Assembly (NCBI GenBank): GCA_903875445.1
Contig: CAIQWD010000116.1
Location: forward strand, 62,001 to 126,000
DNA from: an uncultured delta proteobacterium
GTDB lineage: Bacteria > Desulfobacterota > Desulfobulbia > Desulfobulbales > Desulfocapsaceae
Length of the DNA: 64,000 nucleotides
Direction of reading: 5' to 3'
Made by a program: the position numbers and the translations under genes
In this document: positions 29,311 to 38,718 of the stretch, one piece after another
Numbering within the stretch: position 1 is the stretch's first letter
How the letters are laid out: the number at the start of each line of letters is the position of its first letter
Notes under the pieces: model-generated
The model's database searches: none
The model's input: only the letters and a program-made list of their open reading frames with translations
Told to the model about the DNA's origin: nothing

Positions 29311-30720
29311 CTAATACGCCCCATTTCCCTTAAGCATGCAGTATACGGTTTTGATGATAATTTTAATATCGGTCCAGAGAGAATAATTGAGAATATACCA
29401 ATCATCCATTTTCACTCTCTCTTCATATTCATCGACATTGGAACGCCGCCCAACCTGCCATGGACCGGTTACTCCAGGTTTCATAGAACAGTACCTGCCG
29501 GCGCTTTCCTTGTAAAATTCATTCAATTCGTTGCCGACAATCGGACGGGCGCCAACGACACTCATATCGCCACGGATGACGTTGATAAACTGAGGAAACT
29601 CATCAAGGCTCGTTCTTCTTAGGAACCGCCCGATGGGTGTTATCCGAGGATCGTTTTTCAATTTATAACTTTGCGCCCATTCCCTGCACAGTTCCTCGTT
29701 CTCCGCGAGAAGCCTCTGCAATTCCCGGTCCGCACCCACCCGCATGGTTCGAAATTTCAAACAATTGAAGGTCTTACCGGCGGCAGTTATCCGCTTGTGC
29801 CGATAAAAGACCGGTCCGCCGTCACTCAGTTTAACCAGCAGAGCTATCATTAGGGTAAGGGGCAGAGAACAAAGGAGCACCGCCAAGGAAAAAGCCACAT
29901 CGAAGCTTCGTTTCCACTCGGTATTAGGATTGAAATTGAGAATGAGAAAATCCCCAAGTGACTGAATTTCCGCATGGTGCAGACCATAAACATACAAATC
30001 CGGCACCAAGTAAATGCGAGCCCCGAGAGAGCGACATTCCCGGAGAATTCGGAAAATTTTCTTTTCTGCACGCATCGGCAGGGCGATATAGACATAATCG
30101 ATATCGTGCAGCTCAAGATACTCATTAATTGCCGCAGTATTGCCAAGAATCGGCTTACCTTGGACTTCAGTCACTACTTCCTCATCGATTTTATCGTCGA
30201 AAAAGCCAATCACATGAATCCCGGCCCAAGGCATGGTTTCAACCTGCTTCAGCAGATTGACGCCAAGATCACCGGCTCCTACGATAACCGCCCGCCTGAC
30301 ATTCTTGCCATTTTGACGAATCATGCGAAGCGTCTTTCTGACTACAACATGAACAATAAAAATGAGTAGGGGTGTGGTGATCGACCAGATGAGAATTGCC
30401 ACCCGGGAATAGGCTACGGAAATTTTTAAGATAAAAAAATAAAACAACAAAAATCCGACAACCGTACCCCAGGCCTTAAGGATAACCAAAAACTCGAGAA
30501 AATATTTCCAGCCGCGCCAGGACCGATAAAGCTGGAAGGATTGAAAGGTGATAAAACACAGGACAAAAGTAATAAGCACCAGACGCGTGTAATAGGGACT
30601 CCAGGGGACTCTGTACCAGAAAACGAGCAGCGAGAGATAGCCCACCGCCAGCAGACAATCAAAGAGATGGAGGAATCTGGCAATGCGAGAACTCTGTTCC
30701 CGGAGATTAATTGACAGCAT
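29311..30720 (-). CDS. Undecaprenyl-phosphate hexose-1-phosphate transferase (WcaJ type)
   Basis: Five N-terminal TMs, Rossmann segment, C-terminal transferase (FDVAFSLAVLLCSLPL, LKFRTMRVGAD, RRTSLDEFPQFINVIRGDMSVVGARP). Confidence 0.93.
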   Translation of the reverse strand: MLSINLREQSSRIARFLHLFDCLLAVGYLSLLVFWYRVPWSPYYTRLVLITFVLCFITFQSFQLYRSWRGWKYFLEFLVILKAWGTVVGFLLFYFFILKISVAYSRVAILIWSITTPLLIFIVHVVVRKTLRMIRQNGKNVRRAVIVGAGDLGVNLLKQVETMPWAGIHVIGFFDDKIDEEVVTEVQGKPILGNTAAINEYLELHDIDYVYIALPMRAEKKIFRILRECRSLGARIYLVPDLYVYGLHHAEIQSLGDFLILNFNPNTEWKRSFDVAFSLAVLLCSLPLTLMIALLVKLSDGGPVFYRHKRITAAGKTFNCLKFRTMRVGADRELQRLLAENEELCREWAQSYKLKNDPRITPIGRFLRRTSLDEFPQFINVIRGDMSVVGARPIVGNELNEFYKESAGRYCSMKPGVTGPWQVGRRSNVDEYEERVKMDDWYILNYSLWTDIKIIIKTVYCMLKGNGAY

Positions 30721-30781
30721 ATTTCACTTAAAGTAATCGACGGCTGCGGCAGCGCATCATGCGCAATACTCCACAGTGTGT

Positions 30782-31756
30782 CTATTTCAATTGGTGTCTC
30801 CGCCACCACAGCCTGTGCATACTGAGTAGAGGCCGCCAAGAAGCAGGGAGTTGTTTGTAGTATCTTCCAAGCATATAACCGATCATCTTCAGTCCGCTTC
30901 GCAGAAGGCAATCGGGTATCAGAAGGTATCTTTTTTCCTTCAACAAGGTGGAAAATAATGATCGAATATATGTTACACCGACACCCTCCGCCCCGCCGTA
31001 GGTATCAAGCAACCATTTTTCAGAGCTGTGCAGCACACCAATATCAAAAGATCGCCGCAATTCTTGCCCTAGGGAATAGTTATGACTATGGTATACCGCC
31101 GCCTCGGCAACGTAAGCTACCTCATGTCCGGCGGTAAGGAGCCTCCCCAAGGTACAAGTATCTTCTCCAAAAATCAAACCGTTCTTGAAATAGTCGCATT
31201 CACTTAGGCGATCCTTTTTATACGCCGCAAAGGAATTGGAGATAAAGATTGTCTTTAAACCGTATTGGCAGCGATCGGCGTAGGTGCGCACCGAGGATTC
31301 GGGTGGATAATTAAACAGTCGCAGGTGTGCGGCAACAGGGCTGGCATTCTTCCCGGGTAACTGCCGACCGTAAGCGCATGCCACCTGGTCATGGAGAAGA
31401 AGCGGCGCAACGAGACACTCAAGAGCGTCTCGTGTGGCAAGAATGGCGTCCTGGGTAAAAAAAACAAGGATGGCGCCACGAGCCTGTTTCGCAAGCTCGG
31501 TTCTGGTTCCACCATGATCAAATGCCTCTCTTTTGAGGATGCTGATCTTGGCGCCGGCCGCCTGGCAAATGGCTACGGTCTGATCCTCTGACGAGGAATC
31601 TCCCACGAGAATTTCATCGGGCTGCAGGTGTTGTCTCTTCAGAGCGGCAAAAAATTCACCAAGCGTGTCTGCCCCGTTAAGGGTGGGAACAATAACGGAG
31701 ATGGTATGGTCGGTCCTTTTATTGCTCATACAGCAAACGATCCGGTTGCGGCGCAA
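30782..31756 (-). CDS. Glycosyltransferase family 2
   Basis: ISVIVPTLNGADTLGEFFAALKRQHLQPDEILVGDSSSEDQT. Confidence 0.88.
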   Translation of the reverse strand: MRRNRIVCCMSNKRTDHTISVIVPTLNGADTLGEFFAALKRQHLQPDEILVGDSSSEDQTVAICQAAGAKISILKREAFDHGGTRTELAKQARGAILVFFTQDAILATRDALECLVAPLLLHDQVACAYGRQLPGKNASPVAAHLRLFNYPPESSVRTYADRCQYGLKTIFISNSFAAYKKDRLSECDYFKNGLIFGEDTCTLGRLLTAGHEVAYVAEAAVYHSHNYSLGQELRRSFDIGVLHSSEKWLLDTYGGAEGVGVTYIRSLFSTLLKEKRYLLIPDCLLRSGLKMIGYMLGRYYKQLPASWRPLLSMHRLWWRRHQLK

Positions 31757-31768
31757 TCCTGTACGACT

Positions 31769-32590
31769 CTAAAGATGAAAGATCTGCACTAAAAACAGTT
31801 TCAACAAGGCCCACGCCATTGCCGGCCCCGGATGTTTACGATACAGCAGAACTTCATTTTTCGCCGCCATCAGGCGAAGGTCATAACTCATTTTCTGCCG
31901 TTTTCTGGCCCAGCCGCGGCAATGGTGAGCAATCAGCCGAGGATCGTAGACCAGCGTCCAGCCTGCTGCCCTTAAGCGAAGACAGAGCTCAATATCCTCT
32001 TTATAAAGAAAAAAGTCCGAATCGAAAACATCTCCTTTAAACGGATACAGGGCTCTGAGGCGACAACACATAAGAGCCCCGCAGAGAGCCGGCGGGGTAG
32101 CTATAAGATCATACTGCCCCCGGTCTTTCTCGCCTTGTCCCCGATCATACCAACGCCCGTACCAGTGTCTGAAAATTCCGGTCGAATCGATCTTTCCCGA
32201 CGGTTTCATGGCGCTAAGGTCGTATCCGAGAAGTTTCCCGGAAACCACCGCAGCGCCAGGATTTTCGTTCAAAATATTGACAGCCTGAGCGAGATAATCC
32301 GGGGAAAGAAAAGTGTCAGGATTCATAAAGACGACCATCCCTTCCCGATCAGCGACTATCTGTTGAAAACCGATATTGTTGGCGCGAGAATAACCGATAT
32401 TTTCCGTCGTTATGATTTTCATTCCCGCCAATTGCTGGAGATCGTCGAGAAATTGCGGATCAGCCGAACCACTGTCAACGATTGCCACACCCTTGATCGG
32501 CACGGTCTGTTTTTCCAGGTGGGCGAGGCAGATATCCAGTTCTTCGGCGGAATTATGGGTTACTATAACTATATATACCGGTATAGCCAT
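31769..32590 (-). CDS. Glycosyltransferase family 2 (rhamnosyltransferase-like)
   Basis: VYIVIVTHNSAEELDICLAHLEKQTVPIKGVAIVDSGSAD, FFLYKEDIELCLRLRAAG. Confidence 0.9.
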   Translation of the reverse strand: MAIPVYIVIVTHNSAEELDICLAHLEKQTVPIKGVAIVDSGSADPQFLDDLQQLAGMKIITTENIGYSRANNIGFQQIVADREGMVVFMNPDTFLSPDYLAQAVNILNENPGAAVVSGKLLGYDLSAMKPSGKIDSTGIFRHWYGRWYDRGQGEKDRGQYDLIATPPALCGALMCCRLRALYPFKGDVFDSDFFLYKEDIELCLRLRAAGWTLVYDPRLIAHHCRGWARKRQKMSYDLRLMAAKNEVLLYRKHPGPAMAWALLKLFLVQIFHL

Positions 32591-32607
32591 TCTCTATGCG
32601 CTGGTGA

Positions 32608-33720
32608 TTATGAAAAGAAAATTTTACAATAACAGGATAACAAAAAGTTGTTTTTCCCGGCAGCGACCCTTCTAGCCATAATGGAGCCGACGGCCTCCCT
32701 TTCCGCAGTTGTAATCATAGAGGCGAAGATATCCGGAGGCACCAAATCACCACTTTTTTGCAAGGCCAGACCCTTCTTGTGAAAGTGAGGAAACATTCGC
32801 AGTCCCTCATATACCCCGGTCAAGTATGGCAAAAACATGCCTTTTTTTACACAAAAAAACAGCCAAGCCACCTGATAAATGCAAATAGCCGGCAAAAATC
32901 GTAAAAATAATCTGAGAGGATAATTCTTTGCCAGTACGAGAATGTTGTTACGCGTCGACAGACGGACGGTCAGCCGGTTTATCTTCGAGCCGGAACTGGC
33001 ACTGCCGATATGATAGATGACCGCTGCGGCGATAAACATGCATCGTAACCCATGCCGTCTGGCCCGCATATTCAGATCAACATCCTCAAGGTAGGCGAAG
33101 AAATCAGCATCGAAAAGACCTACCTTTTCAAAATAACATCTGCTGTAAATCGCCGCCCCGGCACATGCCCCAAAAGATTCCCGATCCTGCCGGTATTCCT
33201 CGCTATCCCGCTCCATTGTCCCGATACGATACCCGACTCCTCCCCTGAGCACCGCGTCCCCGGCCCCGTCGATAAACTGACGCTGATGAAAATTCATCAT
33301 TTTCAGGGCAAACACATGAAAATGCGGATATTGCTCGATTGCCAACCGGAGTTTTTCCAAGCAATCCTTCGCCACTTCCATGTCATTATTAAGGAGCAGC
33401 AGCCAAGGTGCGACACTGGCTTCAATACCCGTGTTTACCGCAACACTAAATCCGGTGTTATGATGCAGCCGGATCAGCTTGACTTCCGGAAAAGAAGTTT
33501 CAAGCAGCTCGATCGAACCATCGCTGGAACCATTATCGACCACAATGACCCGAAAATCGGAAGAGGTCTGCTGCCGGAGTGACAACAAACAATTTTCCAG
33601 CATAGGCTTGCCATTCCAATTGGGAATAATGATCTCAATTAGCGGCTCATGACCAACTATAGGTCCCGCCAACCCTGATGTTTTATTCTCAAATCGATAT
33701 ATTTTCTTGATTTGGTCCAC
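32608..33720 (-). CDS. Glycosyltransferase family 2
   Basis: IEIIIPNWNGKPMLENCLLSLRQQTSSDFRVIVVDNGSSDGS, FFAYLEDVDLNMRARRHG. Confidence 0.92.
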   Translation of the reverse strand: MDQIKKIYRFENKTSGLAGPIVGHEPLIEIIIPNWNGKPMLENCLLSLRQQTSSDFRVIVVDNGSSDGSIELLETSFPEVKLIRLHHNTGFSVAVNTGIEASVAPWLLLLNNDMEVAKDCLEKLRLAIEQYPHFHVFALKMMNFHQRQFIDGAGDAVLRGGVGYRIGTMERDSEEYRQDRESFGACAGAAIYSRCYFEKVGLFDADFFAYLEDVDLNMRARRHGLRCMFIAAAVIYHIGSASSGSKINRLTVRLSTRNNILVLAKNYPLRLFLRFLPAICIYQVAWLFFCVKKGMFLPYLTGVYEGLRMFPHFHKKGLALQKSGDLVPPDIFASMITTAEREAVGSIMARRVAAGKNNFLLSCYCKIFFS

Positions 33721-34169
33721 AAGTTTATTTTGCGATTTGTGTTACGTTCGAGCTTGATTATTTTTTTGAGGGATCCGACAATGTTGTAATGAGGGCTCTC
33801 AGTATACATTAAAAAAATTCCCTCATACCATATCTGTCCCAAATGACCAAGAAGAAGTCCTCTTTAAAAAATATTTCGAAAAACTCTTTACAACGGATGT
33901 TCGAGCTATATAAAATAGTTAAAAAGATACATGCTAAACTCAAAACTGATTTCCGAAAAATAGTATTAAAACAAGCACATTGTCCGGATATTCGGAAAAC
34001 AAGAGAATAAATTACTATTCTCTCTAATCGTAAAAACGTGGAGGTTCCATCTAACCATTCGCCCTTGAACCAAGGCTCCCATTGCAACTCTGCATAATTA
34101 GGTTTTTTCAATATTAAATTTAAGAGTTAAAACGTAGTATCACTGCATGTGTCAGATGCAAGTTCTATT

Positions 34170-34185
34170 TGGCCCAGAAATTGCA
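34170..34185 (+). promoter_or_regulatory. Candidate sigma-54 (-24/-12) promoter for the PEP-CTERM gene
   Basis: TGGCCCAGAAATTGCA versus consensus TGGCACG-N4-TTGCA; exact GG-N10-GC spacing, about 110 nt upstream of ATG. Confidence 0.7.
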
Positions 34186-34296
34186 GTTAAGAGATGAAAC
34201 GCATAATTTGTTTTCTGAATTGGTCAAGTCTCACCCTACCAATTGTCATTACAATTTTAAATAACTATAAAAAATCTCCTTGAAAGGTCGAGTATT

Positions 34297-34983
34297 ATGA
34301 ATTGCAAAACTAAGAGAGTGTTAACGCTATTTCTCTTTTCAGTTTTTATGGCATTTGCTGTTAAAGGCCAGGCGAGCAGTATACCTGCTACCTTGGAGGT
34401 GAGTTATGATTTCACCAAAAACGTTTACTATGGAGCAGTTAAGGAACCTGCAACTGAGTTTGACATTAATTTAACGTCTACGGGTTTAAAGTTAACTAGC
34501 TATAATACATACGGCTATTGCGTTGAACTTACCCAGGAGATCGGTAACGGTACCTATTCCTTTAATTTGGTGAATATTTTTGATTTTACTGATACTACAA
34601 AACGGGATAACTATTTCAAAGCAGCATGGCTGATGGACACATATGCCCCTGGCCAAGGAACCGGGATGTCGTCTGACAACCAATACAAGGCTACTGCAGT
34701 TCAAGGGCTCATCTGGGAATTAACACAAGGTACAGGCCCGGTAACAAATAGTGGGACTATTGGCTCGTATTACTCCACATATAAAAACGCTTTGAGTGGC
34801 CTGACTCTCACTGACACATTAAAAAACCATCTTAACGATACCTTCAGGATTGCTCAAAATTCAACTGCTCAAGACCTTATCGTGGAAGTACCTGGATCTC
34901 CTGTCCCAGAGCCGGCCACCCTGCTCCTTTTCGGAACAGGTCTTGTCGGCCTTGCCGGGCTACGCAGAAAGAAAAAAGCATAA
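34297..34983 (+). CDS. PEP-CTERM sorting domain protein with putative thioester domain
   Basis: Signal peptide; C-terminal VPEPATLLLFGTGLVGLAGLRRKKKA; YCVEL (C75) and AVQGLIWEL (Q136) resemble the thioester-domain Cys/Gln motifs. Confidence 0.9.
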   Translation: MNCKTKRVLTLFLFSVFMAFAVKGQASSIPATLEVSYDFTKNVYYGAVKEPATEFDINLTSTGLKLTSYNTYGYCVELTQEIGNGTYSFNLVNIFDFTDTTKRDNYFKAAWLMDTYAPGQGTGMSSDNQYKATAVQGLIWELTQGTGPVTNSGTIGSYYSTYKNALSGLTLTDTLKNHLNDTFRIAQNSTAQDLIVEVPGSPVPEPATLLLFGTGLVGLAGLRRKKKA

Positions 34984-35007
34984 GCAGCAAAATCTAAACA
35001 AACACAC

Positions 35008-35044
35008 AAGGGGCGCTACTTCCTGATACGAAGTGGCGCCCCTT
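35008..35044 (+). terminator. Rho-independent terminator of the PEP-CTERM gene
   Basis: aaggggcgctactt-N9-aagtggcgcccctt, 14-bp stem with one G.T pair. Confidence 0.75.
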
Positions 35045-35070
35045 GTTGCGTTTATACCTATCACTAGTGC

Positions 35071-35280
35071 TTATGTCTCACTATCAGCTTTCTTCGCCTT
35101 TATCCAACCCACCCTTATAAAATACTGCTGCCCGCTATCCCGCCATCGAGAACATTGGTCGTCAGTTCGTTTTTGCGGATAGTTTGTCGACCCTCCCTTA
35201 TCTACGCGACAAACCCCTGAGTCTATGTCGTCGAGGCGATAAAACTTACAGCTTAGGCAGTAACCTTTGGCATCCTTCAT
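35071..35280 (-). CDS. Small Cys-rich hypothetical protein (putative metal-binding)
   Basis: 69 aa with four Cys (CLSC...C...C); 24 nt downstream of bioD on the same strand. Confidence 0.6.
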   Translation of the reverse strand: MKDAKGYCLSCKFYRLDDIDSGVCRVDKGGSTNYPQKRTDDQCSRWRDSGQQYFIRVGWIKAKKADSET

Positions 35281-35303
35281 TTTGACCCATCCATTGCATG
35301 GAG

Positions 35304-36020
35304 TTACACCCTCATGCCTGCATTTCTATTTGAAAAATATTGAAAAAAATCTGGGTGTTCTCCGGTCTGTTCATAAAATTTAATAGGCAACAAGTCGATA
35401 ATTGGCCCAAGAAAACCATATTTCTTCAGATATCTGCCAAACACCTCTCGTGAATCTTCGATTATTCTTGGATCGGTTTCTGCCAATCGATTATAGATAA
35501 TCGCTATGACTTCGATCTTTCGGTGGCTAGCAAGTTCCAGAGCACTCAAGGTATGATTTATCGACCCAAGCCGTGAACTGGTCACCAGAATCAAGGGATA
35601 TTTTTCTGCTTCCAGATAATCGAGCAATGTAAAATCTTCGACAAGAGGCACAGCAAGGCCCCCAGCCCCCTCCAGGAAGACGACATCGTAAAGCGTCATA
35701 AGTTTGGCTGTGCTTTGCCGGAGCACAGTACAGTCTATAGTTCGCCCTTCCAGCTTTGCCGCAAGATGTGGGGAACAGGGCACGGGAAAAACATACGGAC
35801 AGGTAAGACCGCGATGATCCACGGGTAAAAGTTCGATGTCCATGAGTTGCCGGTGACGAATAATGTCTTCACTTATGCCGACACAACCGGTTTGCACGAT
35901 TTTCTGGGTGATGGTTTTTATACCGTGGTCTGCAAATGAACGCGCCAGAAGTCCGGTGGCAATGGTTTTACCGATATCGGTATCGATTCCGCAGACACAG
36001 TATACTTTGGCAAGAGTCAT
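35304..36020 (-). CDS. bioD: Dethiobiotin synthase
   Basis: VCGIDTDIGKTIATG P-loop, FLEGAGGLAVPL; overlaps the bioC stop (ATGA). Confidence 0.95.
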   Translation of the reverse strand: MTLAKVYCVCGIDTDIGKTIATGLLARSFADHGIKTITQKIVQTGCVGISEDIIRHRQLMDIELLPVDHRGLTCPYVFPVPCSPHLAAKLEGRTIDCTVLRQSTAKLMTLYDVVFLEGAGGLAVPLVEDFTLLDYLEAEKYPLILVTSSRLGSINHTLSALELASHRKIEVIAIIYNRLAETDPRIIEDSREVFGRYLKKYGFLGPIIDLLPIKFYEQTGEHPDFFQYFSNRNAGMRV

Positions 36021-36811
36021 ACGCACCTCTTCCTCTTTTTCTCGGCAATAACGAAGGTGGAAATATATGTGAGAGGAAGACCATCGTCGGATGAAAACTG
36101 CTCAACGTAGCGCCGTTCAAATTCTTTCAGTTGTCCGAGATTCCATCTCTCGCGATCCACCCCTCCTACCCCGGTTTGCCGGATGTGACGCAATACCGCC
36201 CTAACTGAAGGGAAAAAGAGGCACCTGCTTTCCGAATGCATGCTTATCACCTGAAAGTGGTCGGTGAGCATGGTGGCAAGCTCTTCGTTCGTATGATACC
36301 TAAGGCCTCGACCGGTAAGGGCACTTATCTCCTTCATGGTTCCCGGGCTGAAAATGGAAAAGGCCAGATGGCTCCCATCCTTTAATGCCGTCGCTATATT
36401 TCCGAGAAGAACTGGCAAATCGGCCATCCACTGAAAGGTCGATGAGGAGATCACCAGATCGAGATTTTTCGGTAAGAGAGCCCTTTCGATATCGCCGGTA
36501 AGGATCTGCACCCGTCCGACCTGCTTTGCTATGCGCTTCTCGGTAAGCGTGCAAAAATCGGCAACGAGGTCATTAATAAAGAGAGTGTCGATCGGCACCG
36601 ATTCACTCAGAATTTCGGTGAGATTGCCGGTGCAGCAGCCTATTTCCAGCACTCGTGAAGAGTCGACATGGGTAAAGCGTTGAAGAATCGCGATGAGTTG
36701 CCGACTGATCTCTTTCTGGACAATGGCACTCTCTTCATAGGTCGCCGCACTGGCCTGAAAACAGCTGGCAACGTGTTCTTTATCAAGATTATCCGAATGG
36801 CCTTTTTCCAA
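36017..36811 (-). CDS. bioC: Malonyl-ACP O-methyltransferase
   Basis: VASCFQASAATYEESAIVQKEISRQL, VLEIGCCTGNLTEIL SAM motif, in bio operon. Confidence 0.93.
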   Translation of the reverse strand: MEKGHSDNLDKEHVASCFQASAATYEESAIVQKEISRQLIAILQRFTHVDSSRVLEIGCCTGNLTEILSESVPIDTLFINDLVADFCTLTEKRIAKQVGRVQILTGDIERALLPKNLDLVISSSTFQWMADLPVLLGNIATALKDGSHLAFSIFSPGTMKEISALTGRGLRYHTNEELATMLTDHFQVISMHSESRCLFFPSVRAVLRHIRQTGVGGVDRERWNLGQLKEFERRYVEQFSSDDGLPLTYISTFVIAEKKRKRCV

Positions 36812-36835
36812 AATACAGCACCAGTGTCCTTGGTT

Positions 36836-37519
36836 TTAAAATTGGGTTGCAGAATCGGCAGAAAGCAGCAAATGATCCCAGCTTTGCCAAAGATAAAAGA
36901 GAAAATGGAATCCGGCAATTTCCGTTATCTGCTTCCCGGACCAGAACCGTCGCTGGTTTTCCGAAGGCACAATCCAATCGTACTCGGCAATGATAATCTT
37001 ATCGTATATTGATCGCTTGACCGAAATGCATTCAACGGCCTTTTGCAGGGCGGCCAATTCATCACACTGTTCGACCGGCGAGCGCTGGGGTTGTCGCATT
37101 AAAAACATCTTCAGATTGGTATTCTCCCGACACATCCGTCGATAGAATTTCATCCTGGTGGTCTCATTAAAGCCGGAAAGCGTCTCGGCAAATATCTTCT
37201 CCGGAATACCCAACTTGTCATCGACCGGACAAAGTGTACCATTTATAGCGATGGCACGATGCAAAAGTCCGGCCGATTCGGAAAAAAGCTTTTGACCAAC
37301 CCAGACTCCCATCGACCAGCTTATCAGCGCCACTTGCCGATAGCCATGTATAATGTCTTCAATAGGCTGCGGAGGGATAAGGTCACGATAATCGTAGAAC
37401 ATATACACATCATACTCACTGCTTGTCAGCGGTTGAAAGGGGGTGCCATCCATTCCCCAGCCATTGCAAAAAATTATGAGCTTCTCCCTTCCCGCCTTGT
37501 GCAACCACGATCCTTTCAT
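36836..37519 (-). CDS. bioG: Pimeloyl-ACP methyl ester esterase BioG type (DUF452)
   Basis: LIIFCNGWGMDGTPF, LISWSMGVWVG nucleophile elbow, AINGTLCPVDD. Confidence 0.92.
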   Translation of the reverse strand: MKGSWLHKAGREKLIIFCNGWGMDGTPFQPLTSSEYDVYMFYDYRDLIPPQPIEDIIHGYRQVALISWSMGVWVGQKLFSESAGLLHRAIAINGTLCPVDDKLGIPEKIFAETLSGFNETTRMKFYRRMCRENTNLKMFLMRQPQRSPVEQCDELAALQKAVECISVKRSIYDKIIIAEYDWIVPSENQRRFWSGKQITEIAGFHFLFYLWQSWDHLLLSADSATQF

Positions 37520-38718
37520 GATTTTGCTGAAAACTTGTTGTGAGACCTTTGCATAAGGCCCGCCAGATCGGAAGCGATCAATGCTATGTCGGCCTCTTTC
37601 ATATCCGCAGTCAGCGACAAGCGGAAACGCGATGTCCCTTCCGGCACCGTCGGCGGCCTAACCGGAAAAATCAAATAGCCCATCTCCTGCATTGCCTCGG
37701 CGAGAACCACCGCCAACGCATCATCGCCTAACATTACCGGCACGATATTCGTCGATCCTGCGGTAACCAGATGGTTGTCTCTGAGGTTTTGCCGCAAGAT
37801 CGATGCAAGGGCCTTGAGGACGGTTCTCCGTGCACCGCAGGTGAGCATCTCTTGAAAAATGAAATGGTTCCAGAACAACACCACGGGCGGCAGCGCCGTG
37901 GTAAAAATGAGGGAACGGCTATGGTTGATGAGGTACTCCCGAAGTGTCGCCGTACAGAGAACAAAGGCGCCAACCGAAGCCAAAGCCTTACCGAAGGTCC
38001 CGACCAGAAAATCAATATCCGCCAGCTGGCCCTGTTCCTCGGCCATCCCGAGACCCAAGTTGCCATACAGACCGATGGCATGGGCTTCGTCAAGGTACAG
38101 CAAACAGTCGAAGCGTTCCTTCAAGGCAACCAACTGGGCAAGATCGGCGACATCGCCGTCCATACTGAAAACCGATTCGCTGACGATCACCACCCGGTGA
38201 AATGCCTTGCGGTACTTATCCAGGAGACCTGCCAGGTGGTCATAGTCACAATGGCGATAGCGCTTATGCTGTGCCTGACAAAGACGCATGCCGTCCATAA
38301 TCGAGGCGTGGTTCAGTTTGTCGGACAGGATGAGATCGTTTTTACCGAGCAGGGCCGGCAGGATGCCGATATTGGCATGGTAGCCGGAATTAAACAAAAG
38401 ACAGGCTTCCTTACCATAGGTGGTTCGCAAGGTTTCTTCTAGGATGTGGGCAGTTGCGCTGTCGCCGGTGAGCAACCTAGAAGATGCCGAGCCCAGACCG
38501 AAGTTATCGAGGATATTATCCGCATGCATAGCGGCATAAAATTTTTGGTGTAATTGCCTGTCACCGGCCAATCCGAGATAATCGTTGGAAGTGAGATTGA
38601 GCATTTCACGGCCCTTGTAGACAATCCGACAACCATTCCGGCCAACCAGCGGTTTCAGAGTGCGAAGGCGCCCGCCGGCCGCGAGTTGTTCAAGAGAATC
38701 CGCATAATAATCATTCAT
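37516..38718 (-). CDS. bioF: 8-amino-7-oxononanoate synthase
   Basis: NLTSNDYLGLAGD, LFNSGYHANIG, DEAHAIGLYG, VGTFGKALASVGAFV. Confidence 0.96.
   Translation of the reverse strand: MNDYYADSLEQLAAGGRLRTLKPLVGRNGCRIVYKGREMLNLTSNDYLGLAGDRQLHQKFYAAMHADNILDNFGLGSASSRLLTGDSATAHILEETLRTTYGKEACLLFNSGYHANIGILPALLGKNDLILSDKLNHASIMDGMRLCQAQHKRYRHCDYDHLAGLLDKYRKAFHRVVIVSESVFSMDGDVADLAQLVALKERFDCLLYLDEAHAIGLYGNLGLGMAEEQGQLADIDFLVGTFGKALASVGAFVLCTATLREYLINHSRSLIFTTALPPVVLFWNHFIFQEMLTCGARRTVLKALASILRQNLRDNHLVTAGSTNIVPVMLGDDALAVVLAEAMQEMGYLIFPVRPPTVPEGTSRFRLSLTADMKEADIALIASDLAGLMQRSHNKFSAKS

Noticed and set aside
37771-38442. 223-aa ORF antisense to bioF
   Set aside because: Overlaps conserved bioF entirely; no recognisable domain.
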